From Hyaloraphidium curvatum (taxonomy: Eukaryota > Monoblepharomycota > Hyaloraphidiomycetes > Hyaloraphidiales > Hyaloraphidiaceae): a stretch of 64,000 bases of DNA. The stretch is taken from assembly GCA_025558095.1 (NCBI GenBank), contig JAIVFI010000021.1:372001-436000 (forward strand). The letters are read 5' to 3'. The notes under the pieces were generated by a model. It ran no database searches. It saw only the letters and a list, made by a program, of their open reading frames with translations, and was not told the DNA's origin. Positions 9,370 through 19,204 of this stretch are shown here, one piece after another (position 1 is the first letter of the stretch; each line of letters starts with the position of its first letter). A program made the position numbers and the translations under genes.

Positions 9370-10434
9370 TCAGGTCGGCGGGGCCGGGCCGTGCTGCACC
9401 TTTCCCCCCGCGCGCAGCCTCCCGAACCTGAACCCCTGCAGCGGGCGGACCTCGATCCCCTTGAGGTTCATGACCGCCTTGAGGAACGTCTCGGCGTGCA
9501 GCGAGCCCTCGTAGTAGCCCTGGCTCTCGTTCACGACGCTCGGCACCGAGTGGTGCAGGTACAGCTCGGCGAGACGCATGCGGTGGCCGTAGAGGTCCAT
9601 CACCTCGGGCGTCCCGACCGCGAAGCGGTCGTTGACCCCCGAGTACGAGTCAAAGTCGGGGGCGTACAGCGTCCGCGGTGCGACGTCGGGCACGGGCAGC
9701 GGCGTATCGTACCACAGATCGGGGCGCAGGTACGTGACGGCGCCGTAATCGGCCCGGCGGGGCCACCACAGCTCCGACACGCGGTCCAGAGAGTGCTGCT
9801 GCAGCAGGAAGTTCCGCATGGACCGCCCGCCGGTGGTGGGCCACGGGTCGCCCCGGATGAGGTAGTAGTCGAGGCTGCGGAAGCCGGCGAGGGCCTCTTC
9901 GCGGGTCGAGAAGGACGCGGCGAGCAGCCGCACGCCTGCGGCGGCGAGCCCGTCCTTGAGCACGCGCAACGACCCGGCGACGTCGAGCCTGGCCTGGCGC
10001 TCGCCGTTCCGCGGGTTGTCGAAGCTGTCGAGCGCGAACGTGTGCAGATACGCGTCCAGACGGCCGCACCGGGCGGCCAGCGGCGCCAGCACGTTGTCTG
10101 CGAGGTTTGCGGCGTGCGAGGCGTTCAAGTTCTTTAGCTGGCCGAAGAAGCAGAGCGCGCACGGGCTGCCGCCGCCGTTGTCCGCCGGGGCGTCCAGCAG
10201 CGCGGCGGCCGCGGCCTCGAGCGCGGCCTTGAGCGCGGCGTCGGGCGGCAGCGCGGCGGGGGCGCGGCCGCACGCCGTCCGCGGCGGCTCGGGGCCGGCC
10301 ACCGTCGCCCGCCGCACCTCGGCCGCGAGCGCCTCACGGCAGCCGTCGCGCATCCGCGCGCCGCCGATCGCGCCGGCCCCGAGCAGCGCGAGCGCGGCCG
10401 CGGGCCAGAGCAGCCAGCGCCGCAGCCTCGCCAT
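9370..10434 (-). CDS. Type II membrane protein, putative Golgi glycosyltransferase of unassigned family
   Basis: 354 residues, single exon, starting with a short basic stretch and an N-terminal anchor (LLWPAAALALLGAGAIGG). The luminal part opens with CALCFFGQLKNLN and YLHTFALDSFDNP. These resemble the first strands of algal and protist glycosyltransferase-like proteins that begin with F.G..RN and Y.HTF. Later SYSGVNDRFAVGTPEVMDLY and LHAETFLKAV fit an acceptor/donor-binding region, with Asp/His residues that could be catalytic. I cannot place it in a numbered family. Codon use is extremely GC-biased, like the zinc-finger gene beside it. Confidence 0.6.
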   Translation of the reverse strand: MARLRRWLLWPAAALALLGAGAIGGARMRDGCREALAAEVRRATVAGPEPPRTACGRAPAALPPDAALKAALEAAAAALLDAPADNGGGSPCALCFFGQLKNLNASHAANLADNVLAPLAARCGRLDAYLHTFALDSFDNPRNGERQARLDVAGSLRVLKDGLAAAGVRLLAASFSTREEALAGFRSLDYYLIRGDPWPTTGGRSMRNFLLQQHSLDRVSELWWPRRADYGAVTYLRPDLWYDTPLPVPDVAPRTLYAPDFDSYSGVNDRFAVGTPEVMDLYGHRMRLAELYLHHSVPSVVNESQGYYEGSLHAETFLKAVMNLKGIEVRPLQGFRFGRLRAGGKVQHGPAPPT

Positions 10435-10626
10435 AACTGGGCGGGACGGAGGGGAAAGGAGTGAGCGTCCCTCGGCGCCGCCCCATCATTCGCCGCCGCT
10501 ACCCCTTCGACGAGATTTGGAGACATTCGACCAAATCCTATCCTCCGGAACAGCGACCGACTACAGAAAAGCAAATGATTCATGTTCCACCGCCGCCGCG
10601 CCCGTCCGCCGCGCCGCACGCGCAGA

Positions 10627-12230
10627 TCATCCGTCCCCGCGGCGGTCCGCCTCGGCCTTGAGGCGGCGTGCGTGCGTGTTGGCGTGGCTCTTCATGTTGT
10701 CGATCCTGCGAAAGCAAGAACAGGAACGAGGTATCGGGGTGAGATACGGATCAAGGCGCCGCGGAGCACGGCGCACCGGTGAAAGCGGGCGCCGCATCCC
10801 TCGACGGGACACGCGTACGGTCGCAGGTCCAGGTGGATCCTGCGATGCCGGGAAAGGTGGCCCGACGACCCGAACACGCGCGGGCACGACGGACAGGGAT
10901 AGTCCCTGCGGGAGCGCGGGGCTGTCAGCGGGCCGGGCGGCGCGAGGCGACAAGCGACCGACTTTTTCTTCCCGCCCTTCTTCTTCTTGCGCTCCTCCTC
11001 GACGGCCTCGGGCTCCGGGCTGCGCGGGCTGTCCTCCTCGCTCTCCGCCTCCGAGTCCGCGTCGCGCATGGCAGCGTCCGCGGCGCCACCGCCCGACTGT
11101 GTCGGGCTGACGCCGTTCATCCTGAAGCCGGCCATGACGGCCACGGCGGCGCGCTCGGCCTCCTCGTCCGCGGCGGATGCGATCGAGCCCGACGACGGCG
11201 TGGTGGAGCCCGAGGGCGGGGCGCCGGTCGAGTTGATTGTCATTGTGGCCAGCGGCAGGTCCGCCGACACGGCGCGCAGGTGCGCCTGCGACGTCGCGGC
11301 GGCGGCGGCGGGGGGCAGGGGCGGCCCGTGCGGCGGCGTGGCCCACGGCACGGGCACGGGGCCCAGCGGGGACAGCGTGCCGGAGCCGGCGTAGCGCGCG
11401 GCGAGGTCCCAGTCCGAGCCCGCTGCGGACGAGCCGATGCTGGCGTCCGAGGCGTGCGAGCCGCGGTAGCCGCCGGCCGCGTCGTCCGCGAAGATGGGGC
11501 GCAGGCCGCCCGAGCCGCGCATCGCCGGCAGGCTCTTGTGGCCGAGCACCGACAGCGGCGCGCCGACGGTGCGCGCGGCGTGGGCCATTGCGTGCGCATG
11601 CGCGGGCGAGCGGGCGGGGCCGGGGCCGGTGGGCGTTGCCGGCCTGCGGATGTTTGTGTAGGGCGAGATGCCGATGCCGTGGCCGAGCGCGGCGTGCGCG
11701 TGCGGCGGCGGGTGCGGCGGGGCCAGCGGCAGCGGCTGCTGGAGCGCGTAGGCGCGCATCGGCTGCAGCGACTGGAAGCCGGCGAGCAGCGGCGGCGCGG
11801 GGGCGGCGGGCGGCAGCGGGCCGGGGAGGGCGGGCGGCGCGCGCGGGCCGTCCCACGCCGGCGCGGGCCACGGCGGCGCGGCTCCGCCACCCGCGCCCCA
11901 CGGCGGCGGCCGCGGCGCTCCGCCGCCCGGCCCGAACGCGCCCGCCGGCGGCTCGACCGGCGCCGGCCGCTCGGCTGCCCCGCCGGCCCCCGCGGCCCCC
12001 GCGCCCCCCGCAGCGGGCACCGCCGGCGGCGGCTCGGCGGCCAGCAGCGACATGACATCCATCTTGTGCCGCGCGGGCGCGCTGGCCGCGGGCGGCGCCT
12101 CCATGTCGGATGTGGGGTGCACAGTCCCGCCGCCTGCCTGCGCCGCCTGCGCCGCCCCACCCCACCCCCCACCCGGACCCACCGACCCCGCCGCCGCGCC
12201 TGCTCCATCCATCCCCGCCACATAGCACAA
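10627..12230 (-). CDS. C2H2 zinc-finger transcription factor, two C-terminal fingers
   Basis: Two exons, 12230-10777 and 10705-10627. The first about 400 residues are low-complexity Pro/Ala/Gly with Ser-rich and acidic patches and a Lys-rich stretch (KKKKGGKKK) that may act as a nuclear signal. Finger 1 is YPCPSCPRVFGSSGHLSRH with H..H spacing. Finger 2 is split by the 71-nt intron, and splicing joins GARFHR to RIDNMKSHANTH, completing the second Cys2His2 unit. Two tandem fungal-type fingers with an RxDNM helix recall stress regulators of the Msn2/Com2 kind. The exact start is uncertain; in-frame ATGs also lie downstream. Confidence 0.75.
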
Positions 12231-12995
12231 GGCATTGGCCTCGCGGATACAAAGCTACACGCGCCGCGCCATCGGCCCCGCTCCCGATCCCTCCCGCAGC
12301 CGTCCGATGTCCGATGTCCGTCGGCCGCCCGGACCCTACGGCCACCCTTTCGTCCCACCTCCGCCCGCCCGCGGCCTCGGCATCGCTGGCTGCAGGTGGC
12401 CGCTTCCCGTCGTAACAGCCGTCTCGGGCAACTCACCGCACGAGACCACTCGCCAGCCGGGTGACGTAAGACTGGGCCGGTCCCCGTTCCCCCGCCCCGA
12501 GACCTCAGCTGCGCAACGCTCTTGCCCGGACGTTCGTCTCTGTGCTTCCCGAGTGCCCATGACCACGCCGGGCGTATCGGAAGACGGGCGCGGCGACCGA
12601 ACAGTGGCCGCTCCTCCGCCCCCGGCCTGGACCGGCCCCCGGCCCCGGACCGAACCTGCTGTAAGTCCGAACCCGAATCCGGTCGTTTCTCATACCTCAG
12701 CACCGTTCGGCTTTCGTTGGACTCTTGTCTCCTCGAGGCCGCCTTCCTCGGCGGACCCTCATCCCTGGGTCCCTTCAAAAGCCCGAGGGAGATCCCGTGC
12801 GTCCTACCTGCGATCCCCAGGACGGCTGTTTGAGGACTCCAGATTTGGCATGCCCGGCATCGGCTACAATCCAAATGGGGATTCCGAAAGATTCCGGGAA
12901 CTCAGGTGTAGTCTTTTGCCGCGCAGGCGGCGTAGGTGGGAAAGAGGCGCAATACAGGATGGAAAAGGAACTTCGGTCCGAGACCACCCGTCCAA
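12231..12995. other. Intergenic, no supported gene
   Basis: GC-rich sequence upstream of the zinc-finger start. Long ORFs on both strands have Arg/Pro-rich translations typical of GC-rich non-coding frames. I see no conserved motif here. Confidence 0.4.
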
Positions 12996-13685
12996 TCAGC
13001 ACGGATCCCCGGCCTCCGGCCCGGCAAACGTCCAGGGGTACAGACCATGCACCGACCCCGCCTCCGCCGCCTCCCGCAGCACTTCCCGGATGGCCGCATC
13101 GTCCGCGTCCCCCGGGTCCCACGCCCCGCCGTCCTGCTGCGCGTCACCGCCGTCGCCATCCCACTGCCCTTCGCCGCAATGAAGTTCCGTCCCCAGCGGG
13201 CCCTGCGCCGCGCCGCCGCCGTGGTACGCGTCCCAGTCGCCCGCCCCGAAGCCCTCCTGCCCGTCCGGGCCCTCGAGCCCCTCTGTGTCCCCCGGTTCCC
13301 CGTGCTCTGCGGCCCCGGCATGGTGCTCCCGGTCCGCACGGCCCCGTACAGCCCCCGCTGCCGCCCCCGAGCGCAGGCCGCCCAGCGCCGCGCGCTCCGC
13401 GGCCAGCGCCGCCCGCGCCGCGCGCAGCCGCGCCTCCCGCGCGCGCAGCCGCAGCAGCAGCGAGTCGCCCGAGCGCGGGCCGCGCGCGGGGCCGCCCGGG
13501 GGCGCGCGGCGGGGCAGCGGCCGCGACGGCGGCAGCACCGCGACGTCCAGCGCGCCGATGCGCACGCGCCGCCCAGACGGCGGCGTCGGCGGCCGCCCCG
13601 GCGCCTCTGCCTCGGAGCCCGCGTGCGACGGCGGGGACACCGAGCCCGATCGCGTGTCGAGGCGCCGGTGGATGTGCCGGAGCAT
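12996..13685 (-). CDS. Hypothetical protein, coiled-coil centre
   Basis: 229 codons from an ATG at 13685. I do not recognise a family. The N-terminal third is basic and Pro-rich. The middle (LRAREARLRAARAALAAERA) is an Ala/Arg/Glu helix, possibly a coiled coil. The C-terminal half is acidic Gly/Asp-rich and ends with AIREVLREAAEAGSVHGLYP. Amino-acid composition is more balanced than in the competing frames, which are Arg/Pro-only, and that is the main argument for coding. No introns are evident. Confidence 0.35.
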   Translation of the reverse strand: MLRHIHRRLDTRSGSVSPPSHAGSEAEAPGRPPTPPSGRRVRIGALDVAVLPPSRPLPRRAPPGGPARGPRSGDSLLLRLRAREARLRAARAALAAERAALGGLRSGAAAGAVRGRADREHHAGAAEHGEPGDTEGLEGPDGQEGFGAGDWDAYHGGGAAQGPLGTELHCGEGQWDGDGGDAQQDGGAWDPGDADDAAIREVLREAAEAGSVHGLYPWTFAGPEAGDPC

Positions 13686-13870
13686 CGCTCGCCGTTACGT
13701 GGGTTCCCGCTCTGGACTCCGGTCCATGTGGCGCGCCATTATTAGAGACCCGCACTCTCTTAAGCCGTCCCACGCGACAGCTGAAATCCTCGTTCTCTCT
13801 GTCGCTAACTCGGCATTACAGCCTCTATGCTCCGCCATCTTCACGTTCCTGATTGTGTCCGCAGGCTTTG

Positions 13871-13930
13871 CGGCCGCGCATACGTGGCACCGCCGGCCGC
13901 GCATACGTGGCACCCGCTTACGTGGCGTCC
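13871..13930. repeat. Three tandem copies of a TACGTGGC-centred motif
   Basis: The segment carries GCGCATACGTGGCACC twice at about 22-nt spacing, then a diverged third copy CGCTTACGTGGCGTCC. The core ACGTGG is a common bZIP-type half-site. The block sits in the gap between the minus-strand ORF starting at 13685 and a small plus-strand ORF at 14015, which fits a regulatory cluster. Binding is inference. Confidence 0.5.
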
Positions 13931-14014
13931 GCGAAAACTACAAAAGGCAGGGTGCATAGGCTCCCGCATCATCACCAAACGTCTCCTGCCCCGTGCGCTC
14001 ACCAGCATAGAGCC

Positions 14015-14212
14015 ATGAGGGCCCGCAAGAAGCGCAAGAAGAGCTTCCCGGTCGCGCTCTCGCTGTTGGGGGCGCTGTCCTGGTGGGAGCGCGAGCGCCG
14101 CCTGCGCCCTGCCCCCGTCGCCTTCTCACCGCGGCATTTCCCATCTTTCGGCAGTGCCGCTGCCGTCACGCGCAGGACAACGGCCGTGGTCTCGGCTCAT
14201 CGAGAGAAGTAG
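14015..14212 (+). CDS. Small basic ORF of doubtful reality
   Basis: 65 codons starting MRARKKRKKSF, in a good start context (GAGCCATGAGG), about 85 bp after the ACGTGG repeat cluster and an A-rich CTACAAAAGG box. I compared it with ribosomal protein eL41 and found no convincing match. It could be the first exon of a longer gene, because GTCGCG after the basic start and a later CTTTCGGCAG could act as splice sites. No downstream exon could be identified. Confidence 0.2.
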   Translation: MRARKKRKKSFPVALSLLGALSWWERERRLRPAPVAFSPRHFPSFGSAAAVTRRTTAVVSAHREK

Positions 14213-14853
14213 GTCTCGCAACAAAGACGCGCCGGAACGACACACCGACCTGACGGTTCAGCAGCCATCTTATCCTCATTTTGTCGCTTCTTTCTCTCTG
14301 TTACTCGGCTACAACGACTGACGGGCGACGAGCGCACGGGCGCTGCGCGGCGCCGACGGCCGGAGACCGCCGATCGAATCGAGCTGGACTCCAAGTGCAC
14401 TCTCTTGCACCCCTCGGCATTGCGCGCGACTGTGGAGTTCGGAGCTCAACCAAGCCTACCTGCATGTGCATTATCCTGCCCGCCCGCCCATGGATCTCCA
14501 CCGTTGCAATGTGGTGGAACAACGTGTGGGTGGAGCCTGCATTCGCCTGCGATCGTGCCGGCCAACGTTCCCTTGCAGACTGATCTGGAGAATTCGTGGG
14601 CAGGGAAGGGATATCAGGTAGCAAGTTGTTGAGGACAGTAGCCAGAGAACTAGTAGCGGCGTCGAACCTGCGGAGTGCGGGTTTCTGATGTAGCCGCACT
14701 AGTGTTGTTTACATCTCCGTTCGGTCCTTGCAACGCGGGCCGCGGGTTCCAAAAACCGCGCCGCAGGAAGAGCGACGCGACTCGGACCAAAGCCGGAGCT
14801 CGGTCGGGCCGGAACGGACGATAGTCTTCTAGGGCGGGCCCACGACGGAGTCG
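14213..14853. other. Intergenic, no supported gene
   Basis: Short ORFs on both strands have no recognisable motif. The 3' part is presumably the promoter and 5' UTR of the gene starting at 14854. Confidence 0.4.
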
Positions 14854-15474
14854 ATGGAGGCGGGGAGCACGGCCAACCGCACCACCAGCTACAGATCCCT
14901 GCTGCTTCTCAGCATCTCCACGTGGATCCTCGCCGTCTCTTCGGTGCACACGTCGATGCTGCTCTTTGGACGCGACGTGCTCGCGCTGCCCTTCCTCGCC
15001 GGCCCCTACGTCTCGTTCGACGCCTGGTCCCTGGTGCACGTCCTCTTCTTCCACACCGTGGCCTACTCGTTCCCGAACAGGTTCTGGTACGCGATGGCGC
15101 TCGGCGTCGCGTGGGAGCTCGCCGAGGCCTGGTTCGCGGGCCTCGAGGCCGGCCTGGGCAGGGTGTGGGAGGAGCGCAGGCTCAACTCGCTGTGGGACGT
15201 GTACTTCAACGCCGCAGGGTACAGGCTGGGCGAGTGGCGCCTCGCGAGGCATCTGGCGCGCCCGGGAGGCGTGCGGTCGGCGTCGCCGTACCCGATCGTG
15301 TTTGCGTTCGCGGGCTTCTGCATGGCCGTGGGGGCGTGGGGCGTCGCAAACGGCAGGGATCCGGCGGCGTTCGTGACGGCGGCCGTCGGCTGCGCCGTGT
15401 GCGCCGCGGGGTGGTTCGCGGAAGGGGAAGGCGCTGGCAGCCCAGCTACCTTGGCCAGCGCAGCCGGTCGATAA
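14854..15474 (+). CDS. Small multi-pass membrane protein, VanZ-like
   Basis: 206 residues with four or five hydrophobic segments: LLLSISTWILAVSSV, LALPFLAGPYV, WSLVHVLFFHTVAYSF, YPIVFAFAGFCMAVGAW and a final Ala/Gly-rich segment. Between segments, ALGVAWELAEAWF and SLWDVYFNAAGYRLGE repeat the W/E..E/D and S..DV..N..G pattern of small VanZ-type or DUF2238-like membrane proteins. No introns are needed. The C-terminus may differ, because an in-frame stop follows soon after the last TM helix. Function is not known; assignment beyond a membrane protein is tentative. Confidence 0.55.
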   Translation: MEAGSTANRTTSYRSLLLLSISTWILAVSSVHTSMLLFGRDVLALPFLAGPYVSFDAWSLVHVLFFHTVAYSFPNRFWYAMALGVAWELAEAWFAGLEAGLGRVWEERRLNSLWDVYFNAAGYRLGEWRLARHLARPGGVRSASPYPIVFAFAGFCMAVGAWGVANGRDPAAFVTAAVGCAVCAAGWFAEGEGAGSPATLASAAGR

Positions 15475-15546
15475 GACGCATTGATCAGTTGAAAGAACTC
15501 GTGAACAACCCGGGGCCTTCTTCGTCGGGGTACTAGAGTCGAACTG

Positions 15547-15825
15547 GGCCCAGGTGTTTCCGCAAAAGCTCACGACCATCTGCACATCACTTCAGCCGCC
15601 GCATACCTCCTTCAGGTCGGCCAGGAATTTCCGTATGTGAAGCGATTGCTACGCTTGGCACCGCATCCAGGCCATTGCAGGTTGCCAGGCGCGAGAACGC
15701 GCCAAACGTGATGCCCATGCAATCCAACTCCTTCAGCCGAGACAGGCAAGGACCAGTGGCATCTGAGCATTAGCGCGAGAGGCCCTTCCCGGTCGCTGCC
15801 GGTCGATTGCCGGTCATCCAAAGAC
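15547..15825 (-). pseudogene. Decayed phytochelatin synthase fragment
   Basis: On the minus strand this stretch is clearly homologous at the DNA level to 25071-25345 inside the truncated PCS gene. Long shared blocks include CTCACGACCATCTGCACATCAC, split here as CTCACGACCATC and TGCACATCAC, and CCAGGCCATTGCAGGTTGCC. Indels break the reading frame and the catalytic Cys and His regions are absent. It is a partial copy of the middle of the PCS domain, lying between two unrelated genes, and the third of four PCS-related loci in the window. Confidence 0.8.
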
Positions 15826-15876
15826 TTCATTACCGACCGGAGGACCACTCGCTCACATACGTTCACACCTGACGGC

Positions 15877-17145
15877 TCACCTACGAAGCTTATATACTCC
15901 AACACAATCAGTCAAACTATGATTCATGCCTGGTTGAGATGGGCAACTGCGAGGTGGCATCCATATTCTAAAATGCCTCTTATTGCTGGTATAGAGTGAG
16001 CAGTTCTCGACGCTATAGACAGTAGACGTTGGAGATGAAAGCGCATAAACAACGTGACTGAACGTCGATTCAGACATGGTGAGAATCTTTGTCTGCAGAC
16101 GAGACAAGATCAGTATCTCTTCCCACGCAGTGTGGACTGTTTGCGCCCGGAGGGATGGGGCATTCTCCATGGATGCTTGCAGTGAAACATTCAGATGCAG
16201 TAACCGATTGCTGAAATGCGAAACCATGTGGCGGCGAAAATCAATCGAATCTGTGGCGAGGAAGACATACTTCCATGTTCCTGCTTCAAGGAAAGTCCGC
16301 CTAATGCAATCTGCCGCCGCAACCGTATCCTTCACATAAACCACCCGCAAGTGTACCCCAAGAATGGCCGATGTGTCCCACTGGTCCATGCTTCCAAGCA
16401 GCTTCTCTTGCTGTTCTCGAATATGTTGCTGCACGGCCCCAGTGGGTGCAAGAAACGCGGCCGAAAGGTGCCCAATGATGCTATTTGTTGCGGGGAAGTA
16501 GCTTTCCAGCAAAGGCTTGACGTTCGGATTCTCAGCGAGGGAAGCAATGTAGTAGAGGTTCGATGAGATCGCCAGGTTCGGGCATTTGCTCAGTAACGGA
16601 TCTGAGGTGAAATTGGCGCAGGACAAGGCATTCCAGCAGCCATCCTTAGGCGATTGCTCCGGTGGGGCATATATCGATAACGTCCATTCACACTGCGCAG
16701 ATGGCAGCGGTTCGTTGGCCGGCCACCGGATGCTCGCTGGCAGATTAACGATGTCTGACAGATCCGCAAGTTCGGCCGCACCGTTCCATGCGTACCGAAA
16801 GGACCGCCGAAGAACTACAGACAAAGTCAAGGCCGAAACGAATTGCAGGATGTTGTTTCCCAATCCTTGCTTATTTCCTTTGAAAATAACAGTCCCCGCT
16901 GGAGTTGAAGGTAACTCGTTCAAACGGCGGAAGTCACGGAGGAAAGTGGAATTCTCGTCAACCGGAAAAGGAAAGAAGCCGAGATGTCCCACGTGAGCAG
17001 AAGAATTTAACGGACGTTGCAGGATCGAATGGCCAATCGTGTGTAGGGAGTCTGTCCGTTGGAAAGAGACGTGCAATGCGAAGAACACAAGGAGCACAAC
17101 AGAAGCCGGCATCAAAAGATCCGCGAGAATCTGCGTCCTCACCAT
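15877..17145 (-). CDS. Fucosyltransferase-like type II membrane enzyme
   Basis: 422 residues, single exon, ATG at 17145. An N-terminal anchor (MPASVVLLVFFALHVSF) is followed by a luminal domain. GNKQGLGNNILQFVSALTLS resembles the G.(G)..N.......A lead motif of GDP-fucose-dependent transferases. ILGVHLRVVYVKD fits the H.R donor-binding motif shared by GT11, GT23, GT37 and related families. A late STFSHVVYALSS fits their C-terminal S.FS..A block. Several Cys and N-glycosylation sites (NSS, NCS) suit a secretory location. I infer a GDP-fucosyltransferase-like fold; the exact family is not fixed. Confidence 0.6.
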   Translation of the reverse strand: MVRTQILADLLMPASVVLLVFFALHVSFQRTDSLHTIGHSILQRPLNSSAHVGHLGFFPFPVDENSTFLRDFRRLNELPSTPAGTVIFKGNKQGLGNNILQFVSALTLSVVLRRSFRYAWNGAAELADLSDIVNLPASIRWPANEPLPSAQCEWTLSIYAPPEQSPKDGCWNALSCANFTSDPLLSKCPNLAISSNLYYIASLAENPNVKPLLESYFPATNSIIGHLSAAFLAPTGAVQQHIREQQEKLLGSMDQWDTSAILGVHLRVVYVKDTVAAADCIRRTFLEAGTWKYVFLATDSIDFRRHMVSHFSNRLLHLNVSLQASMENAPSLRAQTVHTAWEEILILSRLQTKILTMSESTFSHVVYALSSPTSTVYSVENCSLYTSNKRHFRIWMPPRSCPSQPGMNHSLTDCVGVYKLRR

Positions 17146-17290
17146 GATGCATTGACTCCCGCACTACTGGGCATCCAATGTTTTAACGCATAGTTAATTG
17201 CTTCGAGGATAGACGGGTCGCTTCGTGCAGCTCGCACTACATTATTGGCCCCTATTGCTACGACACTTCTTGTTTCCATTCCAAATTCTC

Positions 17291-18247
17291 ATGTTCTCCG
17301 GCCGAACAATATCTATTGCCACTGCGATCTTCCTCGTCTTCTTGCTCTCCTCGTCTTTCGTCTTTTACCGCCCGCCATCGGGGACCGCTCATGTAGACGT
17401 AGAAAACCCCGCCACCCGATTCTGCATTCATCGCAGTCTTTCCAAGCAGATCGACGTAGCGTCTCTTCGTTCCTCGGTCGCCGCTGCGACGCGATTTTGG
17501 ACTCGTGGCATTGCACAAACGCTTCAATCGATGCTCGATTTAAACGAAACCGGAGGTTACCGGGATGGGACTGGCCCCACCGGGCACCACGTCTTCGACG
17601 TCCTGGGCCCCATTGGGCCACGCTGTAGACAGATCGACAGGTTGGGAACTGGAGACTTGGAGAAGAGAGTTTGTGGACTCCAGTCAATGATTGGTGACCA
17701 GGCAGCATGCCACGTAATCTCGGTCGGTGGCAACAATCAATGGGAGTTCGAAGCAGCAGTACATACTCGGACAAGCTGCAAAGTCCACACATTTGATTGC
17801 ACCGTTAATGGGACGGTCCCACAAGCGTTGCAAGACCGAGTGTTCTTTTACAAACTCTGCTTGGGAGCCAAAGACATGCCCGAAAACTCCAAGAGGCGCT
17901 TTGTAAACTGGGCAACGATGCTTCAAACCGCGGGGTTAGATCGATCTCCGTCGTACGTGAAGATGGATATCGAGGGTTACGAATTTCCCGCTCTCCGGAG
18001 CATTTTGGACAGCAACAGGAGCCTTCTGCCTCTCCAGATAGCTATGGAGATACATTACATGACACATGGTCACCTGATCGACTTACCAATGCACAATCGG
18101 CTGCTCACTCCGGGAGAAATCGCCCTTTTCATGATGGAGCTCTTCCACACTGGCCAGTACCTGCTTCTGGACCGGAATGACAACCCTTTCTGCCAACATT
18201 GTAGTGAAGTACTCCTTGCAAGATTCGCGTGTGACTCCACTACATAA
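17291..18247 (+). CDS. FkbM/METTL24-like methyltransferase domain, type II membrane protein
   Basis: From the ATG at 17291 (318 residues) the protein begins FSGRTISIATAIFLVFLLSS, a signal anchor. The luminal region has Cys residues and ends with the signature SPSYVKMDIEGYEFPAL, the K.DIEG.E motif of FkbM-type enzymes. The SAM strand is weaker (CHVISVGGNNQWEFEAA), followed by THTFDCT-like sequence. This layout resembles Methyltransf_22/METTL24-type proteins, whose substrates are unknown. The upstream in-frame extension to 17225 lacks an ATG. Single exon; 145 bp from the divergent fucosyltransferase-like gene, so the two may share a promoter. Confidence 0.7.
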   Translation: MFSGRTISIATAIFLVFLLSSSFVFYRPPSGTAHVDVENPATRFCIHRSLSKQIDVASLRSSVAAATRFWTRGIAQTLQSMLDLNETGGYRDGTGPTGHHVFDVLGPIGPRCRQIDRLGTGDLEKRVCGLQSMIGDQAACHVISVGGNNQWEFEAAVHTRTSCKVHTFDCTVNGTVPQALQDRVFFYKLCLGAKDMPENSKRRFVNWATMLQTAGLDRSPSYVKMDIEGYEFPALRSILDSNRSLLPLQIAMEIHYMTHGHLIDLPMHNRLLTPGEIALFMMELFHTGQYLLLDRNDNPFCQHCSEVLLARFACDSTT

Positions 18248-18428
18248 TGGGGCTTGGCGGTCCCTCACGCTTAGTCACGGGCGGCACCTTTTCGTCGGTG
18301 ATGCTGCGGCCCATAGTCGCACGCAATGCAGATTCGACACCGGCCGCCCCGTTCACGGCCCCACTACACTCGGCAGCATTGCGATGCTCCGAACAGTCTC
18401 CTCTTGTGAGGCTCCGACAAGGAGACAA

Positions 18429-19088
18429 TCACACCACCTTTCGGTCCATCTCCTCAGGCAAAGTGTCTGCGAATCCTGCTAATTTTGATACAACAAGGGC
18501 GATCCGGGAATGAAGTACGCTGGATAATCGGGAGGCAAGCTCGTCCGTGTTGTTTGCATACCAAGTAAAGGATCCTTGAAGAAACTGGCCAAGCTCTCTT
18601 CGGCGTTTATGCACCCGATTCGTTCAAGGGGCACGATTCCAGCGCGCGAACGAAGCCGTCGAGCATATAATCAACAGAGGTCCGGCGGACTGAATCGAAA
18701 GTTGATTGGGTCCAGCGCCCTAGATACGGGTTGGCGACGCAATCTGCGGCCGTGGTGACAGAGACGAACGTGAGACTACTTGAGTCGGAGCGCAATGCGA
18801 AGAGGAAGTCGGCCGACAAGCGATGACAGTCCAAGTACAACTGTCCTGGGATCCGGTGCCAATTTTGCAGTCGACCACAGGCTACGGTTTGGACCTTCTT
18901 TAGTCAATCACGGAAGCCAAATGGAGCAAGTAGCTACCAGCACGAACAGCCGAGCCAGCTGGATCGAGCGAGAACGGCAGAGACACTAGATCATGTTGGA
19001 TGGATTGAAAGGCATTGAATTGAAATGCGGTTCCTTGCGAAAAACGCACTGACGGCCCGAGGGGACCGGCATAGAAGTTGATCTTCAA
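18429..19088 (-). pseudogene. Possible decayed or intron-broken protein-coding sequence, unknown family
   Basis: On the minus strand three successive short frames look protein-like: FYAGPLGPSVRFSQGTAFQF (about 19080), then QLYLDCHRLSADFLFALRSD (about 18840), then GSFTWYANNTDELASRL (about 18560). They are separated by stops and frame changes. A GTGATT..CCCAG intron could join the first two, but I cannot rebuild a complete gene. Composition resembles the neighbouring glycan enzymes. It may be a relic of a glycosyltransferase gene; no catalytic motif is recognised. Confidence 0.3.
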
Positions 19089-19204
19089 CTACGGTTGCTT
19101 GCGATTGAAGTAGTCCGCGCGAGTAAAAGTGATGGAAACGAAACATCGCCGAATTCCCGAGTCGTTCCGTCCCGAGGACCGTACTATTCTGAAGTTCAAC
19201 TACC

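Noticed and set aside
10779-12464. 561-codon plus-strand ORF opposite the zinc-finger gene
   Set aside because: Translation is almost only Arg, Ala and Gly, the mirror of a GC-rich Pro/Ala coding strand. The opposite frame has two real zinc fingers.
14015-14080. Ribosomal protein eL41
   Set aside because: The start is basic, but the Trp and the characteristic Arg/Lys order of eL41 are missing.
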